From [Mycobacterium] fortunisiensis (GTDB lineage: Bacteria; Actinomycetota; Actinomycetes; Mycobacteriales; Mycobacteriaceae): a stretch of DNA of 64,000 nt. A program made the translations under genes and the position numbers. The stretch spans positions 1 to 64,000 of the forward strand of contig NZ_VOMB01000020.1 of NCBI RefSeq assembly GCF_019050325.1, in the 5' to 3' direction. Under the pieces are notes generated by a model that saw only the letters and a list, made by a program, of their open reading frames with translations, did no database searches and was not told the origin of the DNA. Below are positions 56,723 to 64,000 of the stretch, piece by piece (position 1 is the first letter of the stretch; the number at the start of each line of letters is the position of its first letter).

Positions 56723-58165
56723 TTAGGCGTTGCCTGCGAGCTTCTCCCGCAGCGCCGCCAGCTGTGCATCGCTGGCGAGCGTGCCGCCACCGCCGGACTC
56801 CTCCGACCGCGACGACCCGTTGGACACCGGACGGGCAGCTTCCTCGGCCTCGGCCGCGGCGAACTTCTCCATCTGCGTGGTGTGCATCTTGTGCCGGCGC
56901 TCGGCCTCGGCGTACCGGGCCTCCCACTCTTCACGCTGCTTGTCGAAGCCTTCGAGCCATTCGTTGGTCTCGGCGTCGAAGCCCTCGGGGAAGATGTAGT
57001 TGCCCTGCTCGTCGTAGCTGTCGGCCATGCCGTACTTCGACGGGTCGAACTCCTCGGTGTAGTCCTCGTTGGCCTGCTTGAGGCTCAGCGAGATCCGGCG
57101 ACGCTCCAGGTCGATGTCGATGACCTTGACCATCGCGTCGTCGCCCACGGTGACCACCTGGTCCGGGACCTCGACGTGGCGCTCGGACAGCTCCGAGATG
57201 TGCACCAGACCCTCGATGCCCTCCTCGACGCGGACGAACGCACCGAACGGCACCAGCTTGGTGACCTTGCCCGGCACGATCTGGCCGATGGCGTGGGTGC
57301 GGGCGAAGTGGCGCCACGGATCTTCCTGAGTCGCCTTGAGCGACAGCGACACCCGCTCGCGATCCATGTCGACGTCGAGCACCTCGACGGTGACCTCGTC
57401 GCCCACCTGAACCACCTCGGACGGGTGATCGATGTGCTTCCAGGACAGCTCGGAGACGTGCACCAGGCCGTCGACGCCGCCGAGATCGACGAAGGCGCCG
57501 AAGTTGACGATCGAGGAGACGACACCCTTGCGGATGGCGCCCTTCTGCAGCTGGTTGAGGAACTCGCTGCGCACCTCGGACTGGGTCTGCTCCAGCCAGG
57601 CGCGACGGGACAGCACCACGTTGTTGCGGTTCTTGTCCAGCTCGATGATCTTGGCCTCGATCTCCTTGCCGATGTACGGCTGCAGATCGCGGACACGGCG
57701 CATCTCGACCAGCGATGCGGGCAGGAAGCCACGCAGACCGATGTCGAGGATCAGGCCGCCCTTGACGACCTCGATGACGGTGCCCTTGACGGCCTCGTCC
57801 TTCTCCTTGAGTTCCTCGATCGTGCCCCAGGCCCGCTCGTACTGAGCGCGCTTCTTGGACAGGATCAGACGGCCTTCCTTGTCCTCCTTGGTGAGAACGA
57901 GGGCCTCGACCTCATCGCCCACGGAAACGACCTCGTTGGGGTCGACGTCGTGCTTGATGGAGAGTTCACGGGAAGGAATGACACCTTCGGTCTTGTAACC
58001 GATGTCGAGCAGGACCTCGTCACGGTCAACCTTGACGATGGTTCCCTCGACGATGTCGCCATCGTTGAAGTATTTGATGGTTTTGTCGATGGCGGCGAGA
58101 AAGTCCTCAGCCGAGCCGATGTCGTTGACGGCTACTTGCGGCGAGGTGACGGAGGGACTTGGCAT
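56723..58165 (-). CDS. rpsA: 30S ribosomal protein S1
   Basis: A 480-aa mRNA-binding protein with four S1 repeats: near residues 35-105 (GDIVEGTIVKVDRDEVLLDI), 122-190 (AVKGTVIEVVKGGLILDIGL), 208-275 (RKGVVSSIVNFGAFVDLGGV) and 293-362 (GKVTKLVPFGAFVRVEEGIE). The C-terminal tail is acidic and low-complexity. The M. tuberculosis homologue has been reported as a pyrazinoic acid target. ATG 58165 (MPSPSVTSPQVAVND) matches the family start. Confidence 0.97.
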   Translation of the reverse strand: MPSPSVTSPQVAVNDIGSAEDFLAAIDKTIKYFNDGDIVEGTIVKVDRDEVLLDIGYKTEGVIPSRELSIKHDVDPNEVVSVGDEVEALVLTKEDKEGRLILSKKRAQYERAWGTIEELKEKDEAVKGTVIEVVKGGLILDIGLRGFLPASLVEMRRVRDLQPYIGKEIEAKIIELDKNRNNVVLSRRAWLEQTQSEVRSEFLNQLQKGAIRKGVVSSIVNFGAFVDLGGVDGLVHVSELSWKHIDHPSEVVQVGDEVTVEVLDVDMDRERVSLSLKATQEDPWRHFARTHAIGQIVPGKVTKLVPFGAFVRVEEGIEGLVHISELSERHVEVPDQVVTVGDDAMVKVIDIDLERRRISLSLKQANEDYTEEFDPSKYGMADSYDEQGNYIFPEGFDAETNEWLEGFDKQREEWEARYAEAERRHKMHTTQMEKFAAAEAEEAARPVSNGSSRSEESGGGGTLASDAQLAALREKLAGNA

Positions 58166-58318
58166 GTGGTGGGTTGCTCCGGACAGGTTTACTCGTAGGG
58201 ACAGATAGATTGCGGTATTGCTCATCCGTGACGTGTCGAGCTGCGTGCACAGATACGTAACGAGGGTACTCGACCAGGCACACGCAGGACAAACCGCCTC
58301 CCCCGAGCGTCGCACCGC

Positions 58319-58324
58319 TACGCT
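58319..58324 (+). promoter_or_regulatory. -10 box of a leaderless promoter for the PrsW-like gene
   Basis: TACGCT, then 7 bases, then the GTG at 58332. There is no ribosome site. Confidence 0.45.
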
Positions 58325-58331
58325 TCTGCGG

Positions 58332-59513
58332 GTGGCGTACTCCCCGACCCCCGGCCCACCTCCCGGACCGTGGTTTCCGATGACCGCACCACTGCCCAGG
58401 CCGGTCCGCAAGGTCGGTGCACCGTTGGCCGCGATCATCGCCTGCGGCGTCGTCATCGGCGCCCTGGTGCTGCTGTTCACCGCACTCAACCCGGTCGGCG
58501 CGATCATCGGCTTCACGCTGTCCAGCATCGTGATGACCGGGGCGTTGTTCGCCTACCTGTGGCTGGACCGCTGGGAACCCGAGCCGCCCCGGCTGTTGCT
58601 GCTGGCCTTCGGCTGGGGCGCGGCGGTGGCCATCGTGCTGTCGCTCGTGCTGAGCCTGTTCACCGACGCCCTGCTGGCCCCCGGTGTCGACGGGGCCACC
58701 AGCTTCGCCTCCGTCGCGATCCGTGCGCCGTTCATCGAGGAGGCGGCCAAGGGGCTGTTCCTGCTGATCATGATGACCGGGCGGCGCCGCAACGAGCTCA
58801 ACTCGCTGACCGACTGCCTGGTCTACGCCGGTCTGGTCGGCCTGGGTTTCGCCTGGCTGGAAGACATCATGTACATCGCCAGCGCCGACTCCCTGGCCGG
58901 ATCGCTGCTCACCGCGGCGATGCGGCTGATCATGGCGCCGTTCGCGCACTCCCTGTTCACCACGATGACGGCCATCGGGGTGTACTTCGCGCTGCAACGG
59001 CGCAGCGGCCTCGGCAAGGCGCTGTGCATCCTGCTCGGCTACCTGGGCGCGGTGCTGATGCACGGCCTGTGGAACGGCTCGTCGCTGGTGGGCGCCGGCA
59101 CCTACTTCGTCGTGTACCTGTTCTGGATGGTGCCGATGTTCATCACGATGATCGTGGTGGCCGTCCTCAGCCGTCGCCGCGAACAGCACGTGGTCGCCGC
59201 CAAACTGCCCGGCATGGTCGCCGCCGGCCTCATCACCCACAACGAGGCCACCTGGCTCGGTTCCCTGCGCACCCGTCACGACGCCGTCAGGCAGGCCACC
59301 CTGGCCGGTGGGCGCCCCGCCGGCCGGGCGGTCGCGGCCTTCGCCGCCGCGGTCGTCGAACTGGCCTTCGTCCGTGACCGCATCGACCGCGGGTTCGGCG
59401 ACGCCCAGACGTACGCGCTGCAGCAGGAGGAGGTGTACGCCGTGGCCGCCGCCCGCTCGGCCGCCCCGATCCTGCACTGGATGGCCCACTACCAGGCACC
59501 CGTGCGCTACTGA
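58332..59513 (+). CDS. PrsW family intramembrane metalloprotease
   Basis: A 393-aa membrane protein. After a Pro-rich N-terminus there are about eight helices. Family motifs with likely zinc ligands: APFIEEAAKGLFLL (EExxK), GFAWLEDIMYI, APFAHSLFTT and LMHGLWNGSS. PrsW cleaves membrane anti-sigma factors in Bacillus; the substrate here is unknown. GTG 58332 was chosen because a -10 box precedes it by 7 bases and the N-terminal lead is typical. Divergent from rpsA; its end overlaps the ThrE-like gene by 7 bases. Confidence 0.9.
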   Translation: MAYSPTPGPPPGPWFPMTAPLPRPVRKVGAPLAAIIACGVVIGALVLLFTALNPVGAIIGFTLSSIVMTGALFAYLWLDRWEPEPPRLLLLAFGWGAAVAIVLSLVLSLFTDALLAPGVDGATSFASVAIRAPFIEEAAKGLFLLIMMTGRRRNELNSLTDCLVYAGLVGLGFAWLEDIMYIASADSLAGSLLTAAMRLIMAPFAHSLFTTMTAIGVYFALQRRSGLGKALCILLGYLGAVLMHGLWNGSSLVGAGTYFVVYLFWMVPMFITMIVVAVLSRRREQHVVAAKLPGMVAAGLITHNEATWLGSLRTRHDAVRQATLAGGRPAGRAVAAFAAAVVELAFVRDRIDRGFGDAQTYALQQEEVYAVAAARSAAPILHWMAHYQAPVRY

Positions 59514-60763
59514 ACCGGGTCCGGTCGGCCATCGCCCAGCGCTCGACGTGTCGCGCGGCGCTTGACCAGCTGCCAGATCACCAGACCGGCCTGCAGCCCC
59601 AGCGCCACCGAGATCATCGAGATGACCGTCGCGGGGAACGCCGAATCGCCGTCCGCGCCGAACAGCTCCGTCACCCCGATCAGGCCCATCGAGCCCGGCA
59701 CCAACAGCCAGAAGCCGGGCAGGATCAAGGTGATCGCCGGGGGCGCGCCGGACCGGCGGGAGATCGTCAGCGCGGCCACGGTGAGCACCAGCCCGCCGCA
59801 GAACCCGCTGGCGTAGCTGCCCAGGGTCATGTCGCCGACGAACTGCGCGGTGAAGGCGGTGTACGTGATCAGCACCAGCCAGGGCAGAAAGGACAGCGGT
59901 GGGGCCAGGAAGAGCATCACGCCGACCGAATACACCGCGACTCCCAGCCAGGGTGCCCACGGCCCGATCTTGTTGATGGCCTCGGGGCTGAGCTGACTCC
60001 CGTCCGTACCGAGCACCTGGGTGGCGATCAGGATGCCGAACGCCAGCTGGGCGATTTGCATGAAGCCCGCGATCAACCGGCTGGACCCGGAGATCACGTC
60101 GCGCGCGGTCAACTCGACCACCGACAGCGTGATCGCCGCGCCCGGCAGGAACATCGCCAGCGGCGGGATCAGTGCACGCAGGCTCACATGGTCGAAGCCC
60201 AGGCGATGAGCGCCGGCGATGCAGATCACCGATACGGCAAACGCGCTGACCGCCGGCACCAGATGCTGCAGTAGCCCGACCCGGCGCCCGGCTTCGCAGA
60301 AAACCCCCACCATGAACCCCAGCACCGTGGCCACCAGGAGGTTCAGCGGCGAAGGCTCCAACACCAGCGCCAGGCCGGCGCTCTGAACCCCGTAGCCGAG
60401 CACCGTGACCCAACTGGGAAACCGGGCGGGCGCCTGCAGGATGCGGTCCAGCCGAGCCTCACCCTCGACCGGTCGCACCCGACCCGTCATCGCATCGGAT
60501 ACCAGCCGCGCCAACGGGAATGTCTGATCGAACCGCAGGTCATCTTTGACGTGAGCGGCCTTCACCGGGGTACCCGACTCCGTGATGGGCCCGATCACCT
60601 GCACGTGGTTGGGAAAAGCCACGTAATCGCTGGGCACCCCGTACGCGGCGGACGCGCGTTCCACCATCTGACGGACGAGAGTGACCGGATAGTTGGCGGC
60701 GCCCATCGTCGCACCCAACCGGGCGAGAAAACGGATCTGCTGGTGCGTCGCCGTCTCGGTCAT
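59507..60763 (-). CDS. threonine/serine exporter family protein (ThrE-like)
   Basis: A 418-aa protein. The N-terminal soluble ThrE domain (ARLGATMGAANYPVTLVRQM and MVERASAAYGV) is followed by about ten helices, split as in single-chain ThrE: SPLNLLVATVLGFMVGVFCE, PPLAMFLPGAAITLSVVELT and GFWLLVPGSMGLIGVTEL. It probably exports threonine or serine, but the substrate is inferred from family only. It lies 18 bases after polA on the same strand. Confidence 0.9.
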   Translation of the reverse strand: MTETATHQQIRFLARLGATMGAANYPVTLVRQMVERASAAYGVPSDYVAFPNHVQVIGPITESGTPVKAAHVKDDLRFDQTFPLARLVSDAMTGRVRPVEGEARLDRILQAPARFPSWVTVLGYGVQSAGLALVLEPSPLNLLVATVLGFMVGVFCEAGRRVGLLQHLVPAVSAFAVSVICIAGAHRLGFDHVSLRALIPPLAMFLPGAAITLSVVELTARDVISGSSRLIAGFMQIAQLAFGILIATQVLGTDGSQLSPEAINKIGPWAPWLGVAVYSVGVMLFLAPPLSFLPWLVLITYTAFTAQFVGDMTLGSYASGFCGGLVLTVAALTISRRSGAPPAITLILPGFWLLVPGSMGLIGVTELFGADGDSAFPATVISMISVALGLQAGLVIWQLVKRRATRRALGDGRPDPVQ

Positions 60764-60781
60764 GATGAGCCCACCGCCCCG

Positions 60782-63532
60782 CTAGTGCGCGGCCGCGTCC
60801 CAACTGGGGCCGTAGCCCACCGACACCTCCAACGGCACGTCCAGCGGATACGCATTGCCCATGTGTTCGCGGACCAGCGCCTCCAACGTGTCGCGTTCGC
60901 CCTCGGCGACCTCGAACAACAGCTCGTCGTGCACCTGCAGCAGCATCCGCGACTTCAGCCCGGCCGCCTTGATCGCCTCGTCGACGTTGATCATCGCCAC
61001 CTTGATGATGTCGGCGGCACTGCCCTGGATCGGCGCGTTGAGGGCGGCCCGCTCGGCGGCCTCGCGCACATTGCGGTTGCTGCTGTCGAGTTCGGGCAGA
61101 TAGCGGCGACGGCCCAGCACCGTCGAGGTGAACCCGTCCTTGCGGGCCTGATCCACCACATCGTGCAGGTAGTCGCGCACCCCGCCGAACCGGTCGAAGT
61201 ACTGCTCCATCTGCACCTTGGCTTCCTCGGTGGAGATCTTGAGCTGGCTGGCCAACCCGTAGGCGCTCAGGCCGTAGGCCAGGCCGTAGGACATCGCCTT
61301 GACCCGGCGGCGCAGCTCCGGGGTGACCTCGTCGATGGGCACCGAGAATGCCCGCGACGCGACGAACGAGTGCAGATCCTCGCCGGTGTTGAACGCCTCG
61401 ATCAGGCCCCCGTCTTTGGACAGGTGGGCCATGATCCGCATCTCGATCTGGCTGTAATCGGCCGTCATCAGCTCCGAATAAGCGTGCCGACCGCCCGATC
61501 CAACTATGAAGGCGTCCCGGATGCGCCGGCCCGCCTCGGTGCGGATCGGGATGTTCTGCAGGTTGGGTTCGGTGGAGGACAACCGGCCCGTCGCCGCGAT
61601 CGTCTGGTTGAACGTGGTGTGGATACGGCCATCTCCGGCCACCGAATTCAGCAGGCCGTCGACGGTCACCTTGAGCCGGGTGGAGTCGCGGTGGGCCAGC
61701 AGGTGCTGCAGGAACGGGTGCCCGGTCTTGTCGAACAGCGACTGCAGCGCGTCGGCGTCGGTGGTGTAGCCGGTCTTGGTGCGTTTCGTCTTGGGCATCT
61801 CGAGTTCGTCGAACAGCACCGCCTGCAGCTGTTTCGGTGACCCGAGGTTGATCTGCTTGCCGATCACCGCATAGGCGGCCTCGGCGGCGTCGCGGATCTG
61901 ATCGGCGAACTCGCTCTGCAGCTCCTGCAACTTGTCCAGGTCGACGGCGATGCCGATCGACTCCATCTCGGCCAGCGCCCGCTGCACCGGCAGCTCCATC
62001 CGGCCCAGCAGCGACGAGGAATCGATCCGGGCCAGTTCCTCATCCAGCGCGTCGGCCAGGTCGAGCACTGCGCAGGCCCGCAGGATCAGCGTCTGCACCG
62101 CCTGCTCGTCCACCCCGTCGGAATCGTCGAGAAGCGAAAGTTGTTGCTGCTCAGGCGTTTCTGCGCGCAGCTCGCGGCGCAGGTACCGCACCGCCAAGTC
62201 GTCGAGGGCGAAGCTGCGCTGACCGGGCCGCACCAGATAGGCGGCCAGCGCAGTGTCGGAGGTGACCCCGCGCAGCGTCCAGCCCCGACCGGCCAGGTCA
62301 TGCATCGCCAGCTTGGCCTCGTGCAGGGCCTTCGGCGGGCCCGGATCGGCCAGCCAGCGCGCCAGCGCCTCCTCGTCCTCGGGGGTCAGGGTGGCGGTGT
62401 CGATATAGCGTCCGTCACCGTCGGGTGCGACGATGGCCAACGCGGTGGCATCGGCGTCATAAGCCAGGTGCGTGCCCACCACGGCCAGCCCGAACCGGTT
62501 GCCCAGGCTGTGCTCGGCCAGCCAGGCGGCCAACTCACCGGGTTCCAGGGCCCGGCCCCGCACGTCGAACCCGTGCTCGACCTCGGGCTCGGCGGCCACC
62601 AGCGTCTCGAACAGCCGGTCCCGCAGCACCCGGAACTCCAGATCGTCGAACAACCGGTGGATCTGGTCGCGGTTCCAGGTCTGCATCCGCAGCGTGTCCG
62701 GCGTCTGGGCCAGCGGCACATCGCGGACCAGGTCGGTCAGCTCACGGTTCAGCACCACACTGGACAGGTTGGCCCGCAGCGAGTCGCCGACCTTGCCCTT
62801 GACCTTCTCGACGTTGTCGACCAGGGACTGCAGCGAGCCGTATTCGACGATCCATTTCGTGGCGGTCTTCTCCCCCACCCCCGGGATGCCGGGCAGGTTG
62901 TCGCTCGGGTCCCCGCGCAGGGCGGCGAAGTCCGGGTATTGCGCCGGGGTCAGGCCGTACTTCTCCACCACCGCGTCGGGGGTGAACCGGGTCAGCTCAC
63001 TGACGCCCTTGCGCGGGTAGAGCACGGTGATGTTGTCGGTGACCAACTGCAGCGCGTCGCGATCCCCGGTGACCACCAATACCCGGTAGCCCTCCTGTTC
63101 GGCCTGGGTGGCCAGGGTGGCGATGATGTCGTCGGCCTCGAAACCGGGCTCCGCCATGGCCGTGATCCCCAGCGCGCCGAGCACCTCTTTGGTGATGTCG
63201 ATCTGGCCGCGGAACTCGTCGGGTGTGGCGGACCGGCCTTCCTTGTACTCCGGGTACTTGTCCTTGCGGAAGGTCTGGCGCGACACGTCGAAGGCCGCGG
63301 CCACGTGGCTGGGCTGCTCGTCGCGCAGCAGGTTGATCAACATCGAGGTGAACCCGTAGACCGCATTGGTGGTCAGACCGCTCTGGGTCTTGAAGTTCTC
63401 GGCGGGCAGCGCGTAAAACGCCCGGAAGGCCAGCGAATTGCCGTCCAGCAGCATCAGTGTGGGCTTGTCGGCCGTCGCTGGGTCGGCGGTGGGGTTCGGC
63501 GCGTTCTTCGTCTCGGTCTTCGCGGGGCTCAC
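60782..63532 (-). CDS. polA: DNA polymerase I
   Basis: Repair and Okazaki-fragment polymerase, about 916 aa. The N-terminal 5'-3' exonuclease has LMLLDGNSLAFRAFYAL, AAFDVSRQTFR and LVVTGDRDALQLV. The middle domain lacks the DEDD residues of a proofreading exonuclease, as in other mycobacteria. The polymerase has motif A (TADYSQIEMRI), the O-helix (RRRVKAMSYGLAYG) and motif C (LLQVHDELLFEV). GTG 63532 (VSPAKTETKN) was chosen over an upstream ATG. Confidence 0.96.
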   Translation of the reverse strand: MSPAKTETKNAPNPTADPATADKPTLMLLDGNSLAFRAFYALPAENFKTQSGLTTNAVYGFTSMLINLLRDEQPSHVAAAFDVSRQTFRKDKYPEYKEGRSATPDEFRGQIDITKEVLGALGITAMAEPGFEADDIIATLATQAEQEGYRVLVVTGDRDALQLVTDNITVLYPRKGVSELTRFTPDAVVEKYGLTPAQYPDFAALRGDPSDNLPGIPGVGEKTATKWIVEYGSLQSLVDNVEKVKGKVGDSLRANLSSVVLNRELTDLVRDVPLAQTPDTLRMQTWNRDQIHRLFDDLEFRVLRDRLFETLVAAEPEVEHGFDVRGRALEPGELAAWLAEHSLGNRFGLAVVGTHLAYDADATALAIVAPDGDGRYIDTATLTPEDEEALARWLADPGPPKALHEAKLAMHDLAGRGWTLRGVTSDTALAAYLVRPGQRSFALDDLAVRYLRRELRAETPEQQQLSLLDDSDGVDEQAVQTLILRACAVLDLADALDEELARIDSSSLLGRMELPVQRALAEMESIGIAVDLDKLQELQSEFADQIRDAAEAAYAVIGKQINLGSPKQLQAVLFDELEMPKTKRTKTGYTTDADALQSLFDKTGHPFLQHLLAHRDSTRLKVTVDGLLNSVAGDGRIHTTFNQTIAATGRLSSTEPNLQNIPIRTEAGRRIRDAFIVGSGGRHAYSELMTADYSQIEMRIMAHLSKDGGLIEAFNTGEDLHSFVASRAFSVPIDEVTPELRRRVKAMSYGLAYGLSAYGLASQLKISTEEAKVQMEQYFDRFGGVRDYLHDVVDQARKDGFTSTVLGRRRYLPELDSSNRNVREAAERAALNAPIQGSAADIIKVAMINVDEAIKAAGLKSRMLLQVHDELLFEVAEGERDTLEALVREHMGNAYPLDVPLEVSVGYGPSWDAAAH

Positions 63533-63961
63533 GGCCCACACTCTATGCGGGGTCACCGACGCGCAGACGGCGACGAGTCAACTGGATCGGGCGCAGCGGT
63601 CGGGCCTTTATCCGGCGGATCACTGCTTGATAGTGACTGCAATCCGCCGCGTAAGTTCGCACCGTTGAACGACGGATCGAGGGTCCAATTCGACTGCCTG
63701 TCGACAGGATCACATTCGGGATCACGCAAGCCCAGCGACCGGCGCCGGCGTTTACGGTGGCCTTCAACCTGCAGGTCACGGCGCTGACCGTGGCTGAGCG
63801 AGGAGCAGTCCAGGGATAGAAAACTGCTGCGGAAACAGGCATCGACTGGTTGCTAGGCTGGGATTGCCAGCCTGCGGCAGGGCTAGATGCGCGGGAGGAT
63901 CAGATTTCAAGGAAGCAGGGCCTATCGGCATTCGGGGCCGGCGCGAGGGGGACTACGACTG
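63533..63961. other. 429-base gap between polA and the next, divergent gene
   Basis: No convincing gene. It contains the palindrome CCTGTCGACAGG (63705-63716) and a hairpin, AGGCTGG-GATTG-CCAGCCT (63855-63873), about 90 bases before the next start codon. Both promoters of the divergent pair should be here, but I see no strong -35/-10 pair. A minus-strand ORF at 63543-63842 has no coding character. Confidence 0.5.
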
Positions 63962-64000
63962 ATGGGCCATTCAGAGCCATCGCAGAACGGTGCGGATTCC
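63962..64000 (+). CDS. start of an unidentified gene, cut by the window edge
   Basis: Only 13 codons are present (MGHSEPSQNGADS), in frame to the last base. GAGGGGG lies 13 bases upstream as a possible ribosome site. Too short to identify. Confidence 0.5.
   Translation, partial: MGHSEPSQNGADS

Noticed and set aside
58107..60413. 768-codon minus-strand open frame over the PrsW-like and ThrE-like genes
   Set aside because: Runs across two real genes; only the mirror of their codons.
63543..63842. 99-codon minus-strand open frame upstream of polA
   Set aside because: No ribosome site, no domain, and the composition does not look coding.

Overview
Organism and type of DNA. This is a high-GC actinobacterial chromosome segment, most likely from a rapidly growing mycobacterium (Mycolicibacterium group). 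The evidence is an arginine operon argCJBDFRGH next to pheST, infC-rpmI-rplT-tsnR, lysX, uvrA, uvrB, coaE, rpsA and polA in mycobacterial order; a LpqH-type lipoprotein; a LysX with a fused lysyl-phosphatidylglycerol synthase; and, at the left edge, the conserved mycobacterial pre-16S rRNA leader next to tyrS. As I recall, an rrn operon beside tyrS (rrnB) marks fast growers. I see no prophage, insertion sequence or CRISPR array. Most of the window is core genome. Layout: 1-297 rrn leader and promoter region, reading off the left edge. 298-2223 tyrS and mpg. 2292-4454 an ABC-2 exporter with a TetR regulator. 4437-8269 a three-gene unit: a hydrolase/acyl-CoA-synthetase-like fusion, a small secreted protein and a Trm112-like protein. 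8409-11107 an ABC-F ATPase and an alpha/beta hydrolase. 11141-19616 arginine biosynthesis, controlled by ArgR through two overlapping ARG boxes in the argC promoter. 19807-23342 pheST. 23577-26322 an MpaB-like oxygenase, an acyl-CoA dehydrogenase and a hemerythrin-like protein. 26431-28449 tsnR, rplT, rpmI and infC, with an attenuator-like leader. 28715-33905 a DUF1844 protein, lysX and a membrane esterase. 33909-39329 a four-gene, translationally coupled operon encoding a TPR-like protein, a CHAT caspase-like protease and two unrecognised proteins. 39413-41493 an LpqH lipoprotein, a small protein and a winged-helix protein. 41504-46688 uvrA, a metallo-beta-lactamase-fold hydrolase, a universal stress protein and a TesB thioesterase. 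46738-49536 a DHA2 efflux pump divergent from its probable TetR repressor, then a secreted protein. 49649-49719 tRNA-Cys. 49871-55367 an MFS pump, uvrB, a DUF402 protein, a secreted protein and a GntR regulator. 55484-63532 coaE, rpsA, a PrsW-like protease, a ThrE-like exporter and polA. The last 13 codons on the right begin an unidentified gene. How the genes work together. Translation factors (tyrS, pheST, infC, L35, L20, S1, tRNA-Cys) and nucleotide-excision or repair DNA polymerases (uvrA, uvrB, polA, mpg) dominate. The arginine genes form a self-regulated pathway unit. The CHAT operon is the best candidate for a little-described system: it has a regulatory TPR partner, an intact His/Cys protease dyad and two co-translated proteins that could be targets or effectors. 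Recurring signals are leaderless promoters (TANNNT about 6-8 bases before ATG or GTG), 1-4 base ATGA/GTGA/TGATG gene overlaps, and a family of about 60-bp imperfect palindromes in intergenic gaps.
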